Positions 1-5,720 of a stretch of 7,255 nucleotides of DNA are shown here, one piece after another. Location of the stretch: the NCBI GenBank assembly GCA_031263625.1, contig JAISFK010000204.1, positions 1 to 7,255 on the forward strand, read 5' to 3'. The stretch is from Clostridiales bacterium (lineage in GTDB: Bacteria; Bacillota; Clostridia; WRLR01). The position numbers and the translations under genes are program-made. Under the pieces are notes generated by a model. The model was not told the DNA's origin. It searched no databases and saw only the letters and a program-made list of their open reading frames with translations. Positions within the stretch are counted from its first letter, which is position 1, and every line of letters starts with the position of its first letter.

Positions 1-24
1 CGCCGCGAGTCCACCGCTACGCCT

Positions 25-987
25 CTACGCCCCCGCCGTCAGGAACGCGAAGCTGGCGTCCGCCCAGCCCGGCAGGCCCTCATGCCCAAAGTCCGGGTAA
101 ATCCTCAGCTCCTTCTCCGACGCTATTCTGTTGTACGCCGCGAACTGCGTCGATGGCGGGCACACCTGATCCATCAGCCCGCACGCCATGAGCGCGCGGC
201 CCCTGATACGCGGCGCGAGGTGCTGGACGTCGATATAGCCCAGCTGGGTGAATATGGCCTTTTCGCGCAGGTGGAGCGGATCGTAGTGCCGAAAGTAGTA
301 TTTGATCTCGTCATACGCGGAAGTGGCGAGATCCATCTCCCACACGCGCTGGTAGTCGCTCAGGAACGGAAACGCCGCCGCCACGCGGGAGACGCCGGGC
401 TCTAGCGCGGCGCAGGCCAGCGCGAGGCCGCCGCCCTGCGAGCCGCCCTCCGCCATGACGCGGGTTTCGTCCACCTCCGGCATGTCCATCACGAGCCGCG
501 CAAGCTGCGCCGTGTCGAGCATGACGTGGCGCATGAGCATGTCGTCCGGCTTGCCGTCGAGGCCGCGTATAAAGTGGCCCTCATACGTGGTGCCTGCATA
601 GCCGCCCGCGTCCTCGGAGCGCCCGCCCTGGCCGCGGCAGTCGAGCGCCGCCACGACGTAGCCCTGGGCGGCATACGGCATATACGAAACCCAGTCCCCG
701 CTGCTCCCCGAATAGCCGTGAAACGCGAGCAGCGCCGGGCAGCCCGACCGCCTGCCCCTGGGCTTCAGCAGCTTCGCGTACACGCGCGCGCCGCGCGCCC
801 CCGTGAACGTCATGTCAAAGCAGTCGGCGAAAGCCGTCGCGAGCGGCGCGGGCGCCAGCTCCACGTCCGGCCTGGCCGAGCGCATCTCCGCGAGGCCGCG
901 CTCCCAAAAGGCGTCAAAGTCGTCCGGCCTGGGGTTGCGCCCGCCGTATTCAAGCAGTTCTTCCAGCGGCATGTCGATCAGTGGCAT
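25..987 (-). CDS. Acetyl xylan esterase / cephalosporin-C deacetylase, carbohydrate esterase family 7
   Basis: A 320-residue alpha/beta-hydrolase that probably removes acetyl groups from xylo-oligosaccharides or other small acetylated substrates; CE7 enzymes also deacetylate cephalosporin C. Visible CE7 hallmarks are the RGQGG motif (residues 118-122), the nucleophile elbow GGSQGG with Ser183, the acid Asp273 in GLMDQVCPPST, and His302 in FGHEG. Spacing and length agree closely with Bacillus subtilis Cah (318 residues). The start at 987 is chosen because the N-terminus MPLIDMPLEELLEY aligns with the family start, and a GGTGAT element (part of the full Shine-Dalgarno consensus) lies about 9 nt upstream. 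An in-frame ATG at 1002 has GAGG only 1 nt away, too close. No signal peptide is seen, so it is likely cytoplasmic, acting on imported oligosaccharides. It is the last gene of the window, after a repeat-filled gap following the oxidoreductase. Family assignment is firm; the natural substrate is inferred. Confidence 0.93.
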   Translation of the reverse strand: MPLIDMPLEELLEYGGRNPRPDDFDAFWERGLAEMRSARPDVELAPAPLATAFADCFDMTFTGARGARVYAKLLKPRGRRSGCPALLAFHGYSGSSGDWVSYMPYAAQGYVVAALDCRGQGGRSEDAGGYAGTTYEGHFIRGLDGKPDDMLMRHVMLDTAQLARLVMDMPEVDETRVMAEGGSQGGGLALACAALEPGVSRVAAAFPFLSDYQRVWEMDLATSAYDEIKYYFRHYDPLHLREKAIFTQLGYIDVQHLAPRIRGRALMACGLMDQVCPPSTQFAAYNRIASEKELRIYPDFGHEGLPGWADASFAFLTAGA

Positions 988-1002
988 ATCCGAAATCACC
1001 AT

Positions 1003-1235
1003 CCCTCAAAAAATTTGTGGAACAACCGGAACAAAATACTCATGGCGCGTAATGGCGTCCGGCATGGCGGGGGCCGCGCGCTCTCACTGGCGAACATCCA
1101 GCGAGTCGCCATAAATGGTGTACGGCATGGCTGAGGCCGCTATGGGCGAGCAACCGGCATGGCGGGGCCGCGCTCTCTCACGGGCGGGCAAGCAACGGGT
1201 CGCCATAAGGAGCAACCGGCATGGCGAGGCCGCGC
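1003..1235. other. Intergenic region between oxidoreductase and esterase, repeat-filled
   Basis: This gap of about 230 bases holds no credible gene. Its left two thirds, beside the oxidoreductase stop, are copies of a degenerate repeat described separately. The part nearest the esterase (1003-1050) is more AT-rich and carries two direct copies of GGAACAA (1019-1025 and 1028-1034, period 9), read on the minus strand as TTGTTCC. These lie about 30-50 bases upstream of the esterase start and could be a regulator site, but this is weak. I could not identify a convincing -35/-10 pair or a hairpin with a T-tract. Confidence 0.5.
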
Positions 1236-1247
1236 TCACGGGCGGGC
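1059..1247. repeat. Degenerate tandem repeat array, about 62-bp period with a ~32-bp offset copy
   Basis: At least four related units start with CGGCATGGC followed by GGCCGC, at about 1060, 1123, 1155 and 1218. The two best copies, 1148-1189 and 1210-1247, share the 17-mer GAGCAACCGGCATGGCG and then differ by one G/A change and a 4-base CTCT deletion. CGCCATAA recurs at 1107-1114 and 1202-1209 region, placing ATGGCG and CGCCAT in inverted orientation inside units, so an RNA copy could fold with a long loop. The last copy runs into the 3' end of the oxidoreductase gene and contains its stop codon (1236-1238). The sequence shows tandem duplication with decay; any function is unknown. Confidence 0.8.
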
Positions 1248-2294
1248 GGCCGGCGGCTGCTCGTAGCGCACCCAGCGGTTGCTCAGCGAGGACTCGTATA
1301 TGGACAGCACGGCCCAAATGGCGTGATAGCCCTCGCGCCCGTCCAGCCAGAAGCTCCCGCCGGAGCGCGCGCAGGCGCAGAAATCCGCTATCAGCGTTTC
1401 GTGGCTGTTGCCGTACACGGCCTTCGCGCCCGTGGTGACGGGCTTCCTGCGCACCAGCACCTCGACGTCGTCGCCGTCCACGCGCCAGAGCGTGTCGCCA
1501 AAAAGCTCCAGAACGCCTTTCTCGCAGTGAATCGTGATGCGCGGCGGATCGTCCGCGCCATAGTTGTTGCTCGCGTGCAACAGGCCCACGACGCCGGATT
1601 CAAACTTTATTACGGCGTGGGCGTTGTCCTCCACCTCAATCGCGTCGGCAAGCAGATCGCGCGATATGGCGCCCTTTATGGAGTGGAACGGCCCGCACAG
1701 GCAGTAGAGCAGATCGATCGTGTGAATGGACTGGTTTATGAGCGTCCCGCCGCCCTCCTGGCTCCAGGTGCCGCGCCATGCGTCGCTGGCGTAGTAGTCC
1801 TCGCCCCGGTGCCACGTGACATTCGCCTTTACCGCCCTGACCTTGCCGAGGGCGCCCGACTCGATCAGCCTCTTGCACTCGCGCGCCGACTGGTTGTACC
1901 TGTTCTGGAACACGATTCCGAGGCGCCGGCGCGCGTCGGCGGCGATCATGGCGAGCGCGTCCTCCTTGCGGGTGGCCATGGGCTTTTCGCACAGCACGTA
2001 CTTTCCCGCGTTCAGCGCGTCGATGGCCATGCGGGCGTGCGCGCTGTGGGGCGTGACGATGTCCACGAGATCGACGTCCTCGCGCGCGATCGCCTCGCGG
2101 TAGTCGCCATACGCGACGGCGCCCGCGCAGCCGTATTTCTCCATGTGCGACAGCGCCCGGTCCTTTTGGACGTCGCACAGGGCCACTACTTTGGCATACG
2201 GCACGCTGCCCAGCGCGCGCATGTGCACGTTGCTGATGCCCCCGCAGCCGATCACCGCGACATTGATTGCCGATTTTTCGTTTTCTGCAGCCAT
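1236..2294 (-). CDS. Gfo/Idh/MocA-family NAD(P)-dependent oxidoreductase
   Basis: A 352-residue soluble dehydrogenase of the glucose-fructose oxidoreductase / inositol 2-dehydrogenase / MocA family, which oxidises, reduces or epimerises sugars and inositols with a bound nicotinamide cofactor. The N-terminal Rossmann fold opens with NVAVIGCGGISNVH (residues 11-24). The EKP motif, whose lysine is catalytic in the family, is at 103-105 (YVLCEKPMAT). The C-terminal alpha/beta domain contains GGGTLINQSIHTIDLLYCL (181-199), where Asn replaces the more common Asp and His191 and Asp194 are the expected active-site pair. Specificity cannot be read from this. An upstream in-frame GTG (2336) and ATG (2309) extend the frame. 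I prefer the ATG at 2294 because family members begin close to the Rossmann strand, but its GGAAAGGA lies about 15 nt away, so the start is uncertain. It follows ligA by 74 bases and may be cotranscribed. Its last codons (PAARP-stop) lie within the repeat that fills the downstream gap. Confidence 0.92.
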   Translation of the reverse strand: MAAENEKSAINVAVIGCGGISNVHMRALGSVPYAKVVALCDVQKDRALSHMEKYGCAGAVAYGDYREAIAREDVDLVDIVTPHSAHARMAIDALNAGKYVLCEKPMATRKEDALAMIAADARRRLGIVFQNRYNQSARECKRLIESGALGKVRAVKANVTWHRGEDYYASDAWRGTWSQEGGGTLINQSIHTIDLLYCLCGPFHSIKGAISRDLLADAIEVEDNAHAVIKFESGVVGLLHASNNYGADDPPRITIHCEKGVLELFGDTLWRVDGDDVEVLVRRKPVTTGAKAVYGNSHETLIADFCACARSGGSFWLDGREGYHAIWAVLSIYESSLSNRWVRYEQPPAARP

Positions 2295-2343
2295 GCTTTT
2301 TGCGACCATTCCTTTCCGATATTCCCAATCGAACACGAGTATA

Positions 2344-2369
2344 ATCCGCCTGCTCGCGCGCCGGCGGAT
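2344..2369 (-). terminator. Hairpin at the ligA stop, weak terminator candidate
   Basis: ATCCGCC (2344-2350) and GGCGGAT (2363-2369) form a perfect 7-bp stem around a 12-base GC-rich loop, overlapping the ligA stop codon. On the minus strand it is followed by TATACTCGTG, not by a T-tract, so intrinsic termination is doubtful. The hairpin may instead protect or separate the ligA and oxidoreductase messages. The downstream TATACT resembles a -10 box but no -35 partner is visible. Confidence 0.3.
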
Positions 2370-5074
2370 CAGCCGCCGCCAATTTGCGCGCCTGCAGCTC
2401 CCGCGGCGATCATGGCGCGCAGCCCGTCAAAGCTTATGACGCCCACGCCCAGCTGCCTCGCCTTTGCCAGCTTGCTGCCCGCGTCCTCGCCAGCCACCAC
2501 GTAGTCGGTTTTTTTTGAAACGCTGCCGGACACCCTGCCGCCGTGGCGATCGATGAGCGCCTCGGCGTCGCGCCGGTCAATGCCCGGCAGCTTGCCCGTG
2601 ATCACGAACGTCAGCGACGAGAGCGCTTCCGAATAGCCGTCGCCGCCCATTTCCGCGCCGCCCGTTCCCGACGTTGCCAGCGGTGCCGCTGCCGGGCCGG
2701 CCGCAGTGCCAGCCGCAGGGGCGCCAGCGGCAGAAACCGCATCCGCTCCCGCGCCCGCTCCCACTGCGGCCCCGCCGGCTTCGACGGCCTCAGCGCTGGC
2801 AATGGCGGCACCTGCCTCAGCCCCTGCGGCGCGCAAATCCGCATCCGAATCCACAGCCGCATTAGCCGCGCCCGGCGCCGCGCCGCTCCCCGCTCCAGCG
2901 CCTATCGCCGCCCCCACTCCCGCGCTTGCGACAGCCCCCGCGCCTGCGGCAATGCCTGCGCCTGCTGCCGCCCCTGCGCGTGCGGCGGCGCGCGCGTCGA
3001 GCATGTTCACCCCCGCGTCCGAAAGCTTGCGCAGGATTTCGGCGACGCCCGGCTCGTCAAAATACGCCCTCGCGCTCATGGCCATCTTCTCGCCTATTTC
3101 GGGTATGTCGGCCATGTCCTCGACCCGCGCCGCGCGCAGCGCGTCCATCGACCCCAGGCGCCGCGCCAGGAGCCTCGCCGCCTTCACGCCTATCAGCCGG
3201 ATGCCCAGACCGAATAGCAGCCTGTCCAGGCCGTTGGACTTGCTGCTCTCGATGGCCGCCAGCAGATTATCGACGGATTTCGCGCCCAGCCGCTCAATCT
3301 GCTCCAATTCGGCGCGCCGCGCCTCCAAGTAGTACAGATCCCCGATATCGCCAATGAACTGCCTGTCCAGTAGCATTTCGACGAGCGCGGGGCCGAGCCC
3401 GTCGATGTTCATGGCGTCGCGCGACGCGAAATGGACGATCTGCCGGAAGCGCTGGGCCGGGCACGCCTGCCCCGTGCAGCGGTATGCCGCCTCGCCCTCG
3501 ACGCGCTCGACCGGGGCGGAGCACACGGGGCAGAGCGCGGGCATCTCAAAGACCCGCTCGCCGCCGCTTCGCCGCTCCTTCAGAACCTCGACCACTTCCG
3601 GTATTATGTCGCCCGCCTTTCGCACGAGCACGCGATCGTTGATGCGGATGTCTTTTTCGACGATGAAATCTATGTTGTGCAGCGTGGCCTTGCCAACCGA
3701 AGTGCCGGCCAGGCGCACGGTTTCCAAAATGGCGCTCGGCGTCAGGACGCCCGTCCTGCCGACCGCCACCGTGATGTCCGTGATTACGGTCTCCCTGATC
3801 TCGGCCGGGTACTTGAAGGCGACCGCCCATTTGGGGGCGCGCGTCGTTTCGCCGAGTAGCCGGCGCGCGTCCAGCGCGTTGACCTTGACGACCGCGCCGT
3901 CTATGTCGAACGGAAATTCAAATCGGCTGCGCTCTATGGCCGCGATCGCGTCCTTCGCCTGCGCGATCGCGCCGCATACGGCGAAGCCGGGGCTGGCCTG
4001 GAATCCCGCGGCCGCGAGGTATTCGAGCGTTTGCGAGTGCGTTCGGAATGACATGCCGGACACCTGCTGAATGTTGAATACAATAAGGCGCAGCTTTCGG
4101 GAGGCCGTTATGCGCGTGTCCAGCTGGCGCAGGGAGCCGGCCGCGGCGTTCCTCGGATTCGCGAACAGCTTTTGCCCAAGGCTTTTCTGGCTTTCGTTCA
4201 GCGCGTAAAAATCGTCCTTTGGCATGTAGACCTCGCCGCGCACCTCAAGGTACGCGGGCGGGGGCGCGCCGGCACTTTTCAGCGTCAGCGGCACGTCGCG
4301 GACGGTGCGCAGGTTCGCCGTCACGTCCTCGCCCACAAAGCCGTCGCCGCGCGTCGAGCCGCGCGTGAAAACGCCGTTTTCGTATTCGAGGGACACGGAC
4401 AGCCCGTCGATCTTCTTCTCGACCACATATTCAAGAGGCGCGGCGGCGCCAGATCCGCCGCCCGCAGGCGTCGCCGCGCCCGCGCCGTCGCCATCGGCCG
4501 TTGCGCGCTGGCCATCGGCCGCAACCGCCGCAATATCATCGCCCTCGCGCTCGCGCGCGTCCGCTGCGCCATCTGAGCGGTTATCGCCGCCATCGCCCGC
4601 AATGCGCTGGCCATCGCTGGCACTATCGCCCACGCCGCCGCTTGCCGAATCGCCTGCCGCGCCGCCCGCGACATCGGCCGCAACGCGCTGGCCGTCGCCT
4701 GCAGCCGCAACGACATCATCACTGCCCGCATCGCCTGCGGCCAGGGCCTCGCGCACCCGCGCGTCAAATTCGTCAAGCCCGGCGATGTCGAAGACGTCAT
4801 TGAGGCTCTGCATCTGAACCGCGTGGGCGACCTTGCCAAACTCGGCCAAAACCTCCCCGCCGACGCGCGCGGTGGGCGAATCGGCCGTCCTCAGCTCTGG
4901 CCACCGCGCCTCAATCGCGGCCAGCTCGCGATACAGCGCGTCATACTCGCCGTCGCTTATCTGCGGGTCGTCTTCCTCATAATACTTCCGGTTGTGATAG
5001 CTGACGCGCGCTTTGAGGTCGTCAAGCCGCTTTTTGGATTCCAAAAGCTCCGCGCTTTCATTCGTGTTTCCCAT
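2369..5074 (-). CDS. ligA: NAD+-dependent DNA ligase LigA with two large low-complexity insertions
   Basis: Seals nicks in duplex DNA during replication and repair using NAD+ for self-adenylation. At 901 residues it is far longer than the usual 650-700. In order: domain Ia (about 10-70, with YHNRKYY and ISDGEYDALYREL), the adenylation domain with KIDG and catalytic Lys221, then TRGDGFVGEDVT (241-252), EVRGEVYMP (277-285) and NPRNAAAGSLRQLD (306-319). An OB fold follows, with AVGRTGVLTP (437-446). The Cys4 zinc finger is C515, C518, C533 and C538, then the helix-hairpin-helix region (about 545-690) and a C-terminal BRCT domain (about 813-890, VITGKLP through KTDYVVAGEDAGSKLAKA). Residues about 112-213 and 694-812 are Ala/Gly/Asp-rich additions; removing both gives a normal length, so the core looks intact and active. 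The start at 5074 is chosen because AAGGCGGTG (5079-5087) precedes it and the family N-terminus begins here. The frame stays open upstream to 5281, but that stretch is low-complexity and would run through the rpsT terminator hairpin. Confidence 0.96.
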   Translation of the reverse strand: MGNTNESAELLESKKRLDDLKARVSYHNRKYYEEDDPQISDGEYDALYRELAAIEARWPELRTADSPTARVGGEVLAEFGKVAHAVQMQSLNDVFDIAGLDEFDARVREALAAGDAGSDDVVAAAGDGQRVAADVAGGAAGDSASGGVGDSASDGQRIAGDGGDNRSDGAADAREREGDDIAAVAADGQRATADGDGAGAATPAGGGSGAAAPLEYVVEKKIDGLSVSLEYENGVFTRGSTRGDGFVGEDVTANLRTVRDVPLTLKSAGAPPPAYLEVRGEVYMPKDDFYALNESQKSLGQKLFANPRNAAAGSLRQLDTRITASRKLRLIVFNIQQVSGMSFRTHSQTLEYLAAAGFQASPGFAVCGAIAQAKDAIAAIERSRFEFPFDIDGAVVKVNALDARRLLGETTRAPKWAVAFKYPAEIRETVITDITVAVGRTGVLTPSAILETVRLAGTSVGKATLHNIDFIVEKDIRINDRVLVRKAGDIIPEVVEVLKERRSGGERVFEMPALCPVCSAPVERVEGEAAYRCTGQACPAQRFRQIVHFASRDAMNIDGLGPALVEMLLDRQFIGDIGDLYYLEARRAELEQIERLGAKSVDNLLAAIESSKSNGLDRLLFGLGIRLIGVKAARLLARRLGSMDALRAARVEDMADIPEIGEKMAMSARAYFDEPGVAEILRKLSDAGVNMLDARAAARAGAAAGAGIAAGAGAVASAGVGAAIGAGAGSGAAPGAANAAVDSDADLRAAGAEAGAAIASAEAVEAGGAAVGAGAGADAVSAAGAPAAGTAAGPAAAPLATSGTGGAEMGGDGYSEALSSLTFVITGKLPGIDRRDAEALIDRHGGRVSGSVSKKTDYVVAGEDAGSKLAKARQLGVGVISFDGLRAMIAAGAAGAQIGGG
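2639..2995 (-). repeat. Ala/Gly-rich low-complexity insertion between HhH and BRCT domains of LigA
   Basis: About 119 codons (LigA residues 694-812) are nearly all Ala and Gly with scattered Val, Ser, Pro, Asp and Glu, written with GC-rich codons. Motifs such as GAGA and AAGAG recur without a strict period. This position is already a flexible linker in LigA proteins, so the insertion probably forms a long disordered tether for BRCT. The frame is preserved across it, and the BRCT domain downstream is intact. Confidence 0.85.
4436..4741 (-). repeat. Low-complexity insertion with DGQR repeats just before the LigA catalytic motif
   Basis: About 102 codons (LigA residues 112-213) lie between the helix ending RVREALAAG and the strand EYVVEKKIDG that carries catalytic Lys221. 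Composition is Ala, Gly, Asp and Ser. DGQR occurs three times, at residues 127-130, 154-157 and 187-190 (DNA 4685-4696, 4604-4615 and 4505-4516), each within a GCGCTGGCC(A/G)TCG-type repeat on the plus strand. In E. coli LigA this is only a short turn. The preserved frame and intact flanks argue for a tolerated surface loop. Confidence 0.87.
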
Positions 5075-5078
5075 AGCC

Positions 5079-5087
5079 CACCGCCTT
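5079..5087 (-). promoter_or_regulatory. Ribosome binding site of ligA
   Basis: On the minus strand AAGGCGGTG, one base off AAGGAGGTG, ends 4 bases before the ATG at 5074. It decides the ligA start in favour of 5074 over the long upstream open frame. Confidence 0.7.
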
Positions 5088-5146
5088 CGCGGGCCGCCCC
5101 GCGCCGCAAAACGCCCCTGTCTGTCCCCTGCTCCCTCGCGCCTCTC

Positions 5147-5207
5147 GCTTCTCGCCTCTATCCCTCTCGCCGCTTGCTTCTTGCTTCTCGCCTCTATCCC
5201 TCTCGCC
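5147..5207. repeat. Perfect 25-bp direct repeat, period 36, upstream of ligA
   Basis: The 25 bases at 5147-5171 recur identically at 5183-5207; the plus strand reads GCTTCTCGCCTCTATCCCTC and continues TCGCC. The period of 36 is a multiple of three, so both copies read ARGIEARS in the open frame upstream of ligA. The exact identity implies a recent or homogenised tandem duplication. Confidence 0.85.
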
Positions 5208-5236
5208 CCGCCCGCGCCCATGCCGCGCCTAGCCGC

Positions 5237-5266
5237 GCAAAAACATGGGCGCGTGAACACGCGCCC
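5237..5266 (-). terminator. Rho-independent terminator of rpsT
   Basis: On the minus strand GGGCGCGT-GTTC-ACGCGCCC (5247-5266) is a perfect 8-bp GC-rich stem with a four-base loop, followed by ATGTTTTTG (T-run at 5239-5243). It lies about 40 bases past the rpsT stop codon. The T-tract is short and offset by two bases from the stem, so some read-through into ligA is possible. Confidence 0.65.
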
Positions 5267-5305
5267 TGTGCAAACATGCAATAATGGAATGTCAAAGCCA
5301 AAACG

Positions 5306-5575
5306 CTATTTCGCCGCGCCGTTGGCCTTGTTAAGCGCCTTCGCAAGCTTTGACTTCTTCCTTGCGGCTGTATTTTTGTGGATAAGCTTTTTGGCGGCAG
5401 CCTTGTCAATCAGGCTGACAGTATTATTTAAAACCGCCTCGGAATCGTTGCCCGCGCTTATCGCAATCTTGCACTTCTTGATCGCGGATTTCAGCGCGGA
5501 TTTTCTTATGACGTTCTTCAGCGATTTCGCTTTTGTCACGTTGACGCGTTTAATCGCGGATTTGATATTTGGCAA
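5306..5575 (-). CDS. rpsT: 30S ribosomal protein S20
   Basis: An 89-residue, highly basic primary 16S rRNA-binding protein of the small subunit. It begins (M)PNIKSAIKRVNVTKAKSLKN and continues through IRKSALKSAIKK, with the late NTAARKKSKLAKALN segment; both ends are diagnostic of S20, as are the length and three-helix lysine-rich composition. The start is a TTG at 5575, eight bases after a strong GGGAGGTGA (5581-5589); no ATG or GTG fits, and the frame upstream of it is not S20-like. E. coli rpsT also uses UUG, where it contributes to low, autoregulated translation, so the rare start may be functional here. Base composition is clearly more AT-rich and lysine-codon-rich than in the neighbours, as expected for this protein. 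Two tandem promoters precede it and a hairpin terminator follows, so it can be a monocistronic unit. Confidence 0.97.
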   Translation of the reverse strand: MPNIKSAIKRVNVTKAKSLKNVIRKSALKSAIKKCKIAISAGNDSEAVLNNTVSLIDKAAAKKLIHKNTAARKKSKLAKALNKANGAAK

Positions 5576-5580
5576 TCTTC

Positions 5581-5589
5581 TCACCTCCC
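5581..5589 (-). promoter_or_regulatory. Strong ribosome binding site of rpsT, fixes the UUG start
   Basis: On the minus strand GGGAGGTGA matches the anti-Shine-Dalgarno sequence almost fully. GGAGG sits 8 bases before TTG, where the S20 sequence begins. A strong site may compensate for the weak start codon. Confidence 0.9.
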
Positions 5590-5602
5590 AAACCAGAGTA
5601 TC

Positions 5603-5622
5603 GGGCGCCCCTGAGCGCACCC
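5603..5622 (-). other. Possible hairpin in the rpsT leader
   Basis: In the leader RNA GGGTGC and GCGCCC can form a 6-bp stem (one G-U pair) with an 8-base loop, about 15 bases upstream of the ribosome binding site. The leader from the proximal promoter is about 65 bases. Control of S20 synthesis by its own leader is known in E. coli; whether this stem is involved is inference, and such stems arise easily in GC-rich DNA. Confidence 0.3.
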
Positions 5623-5648
5623 GCCGTGCACAAGCTAAAACAAAAAAC

Positions 5649-5676
5649 ATTCTAACATATCGCAAAACTTTAACAA
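5649..5676 (-). promoter_or_regulatory. Proximal rpsT promoter (sigma-70 type, extended -10)
   Basis: On the minus strand TTGTTA (5671-5676), a 16-base spacer and TAGAAT (5649-5654), with TG one base before the -10 giving an extended -10 element. It lies in an AT-rich island in an otherwise GC-rich window, about 75 bases before the rpsT start. Confidence 0.65.
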
Positions 5677-5681
5677 AAGCT

Positions 5682-5710
5682 ATTCTAGCATACCGCAAAA
5701 GCTAATGCAA
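5682..5710 (-). promoter_or_regulatory. Distal rpsT promoter (sigma-70 type, extended -10)
   Basis: On the minus strand TTGCAT (5705-5710), a 17-base spacer and TAGAAT (5682-5687), again with TG one base upstream of the -10. The -35 is weak but the extended -10 is identical in form to the proximal copy 33 bases downstream. The two may add output or be used under different conditions. Confidence 0.55.
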
Positions 5711-5720
5711 GAACAATTTG

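Larger units (their letters stand above)
5075..5236. other. Purine-rich spacer between the rpsT terminator and ligA
   Basis: This spacer holds no credible gene or recognisable promoter. The minus strand is very rich in G and A, in GGCGAGAGGGATAGAGG-like blocks. It remains open in the ligA frame, encoding Arg/Gly/Ala-rich residues such as ARGIEARS twice, but lacks any conserved domain. I read it as an untranslated leader or spacer, with a translated LigA extension as an unlikely alternative. Confidence 0.5.
5649..5714. repeat. 33-bp direct duplication carrying the two rpsT promoters
   Basis: Adjacent 33-base units at 5649-5681 and 5682-5714 agree at 17 of the first 19 bases (ATTCTARCATAYCGCAAAA on the plus strand) and then diverge. 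Each unit contains one TAGAAT with its TG extension. The likely origin is a tandem duplication of a promoter. Confidence 0.65.

Noticed and set aside
1059..1247. CRISPR-like array
   Set aside because: The repeats are longer, diverged and spaced unevenly, there are no unique spacers of constant size, and no cas gene is present.
2340..2345. Perfect TATAAT on the plus strand
   Set aside because: No -35 at suitable spacing and no plus-strand gene follows.
1221..2504. Long plus-strand open frame (427 codons) across the oxidoreductase
   Set aside because: It is antisense to a gene with clear Rossmann and EKP motifs, has no recognisable domain, and is rich in Arg, Ala and Val as expected from the opposite strand of GC-rich coding DNA.
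2706..3332. Plus-strand Pro/Ala-rich open frame over the second LigA insertion
   Set aside because: It is the complement of Ala/Gly codons (GGC/GCC give Ala/Pro), with no independent start signal or conserved sequence.
4305..4817. Plus-strand Ser/Pro/Ala-rich frame over the first LigA insertion
   Set aside because: It is a shadow of the LigA coding strand; the minus frame retains the conserved ligase sequence on both sides.
5075..5281. 69-residue N-terminal extension of LigA from an ATG at 5281
   Set aside because: The stretch is low-complexity, unlike any LigA domain, and would be encoded through the rpsT terminator hairpin, while a good ribosome binding site precedes 5074.
5290..5295. Exact TTGACA (-35-like) on the minus strand just after the rpsT stop, as a ligA promoter
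   Set aside because: At 16-18 bases downstream there is no acceptable -10 (TGCACA region), and it lies upstream of the terminator hairpin.
5576..5698. N-terminal extension of S20 to 130 residues
   Set aside because: The extra sequence covers the promoters and leader and does not resemble S20; the TTG at 5575 has the ribosome binding site and the conserved PNIKSAIKR start.
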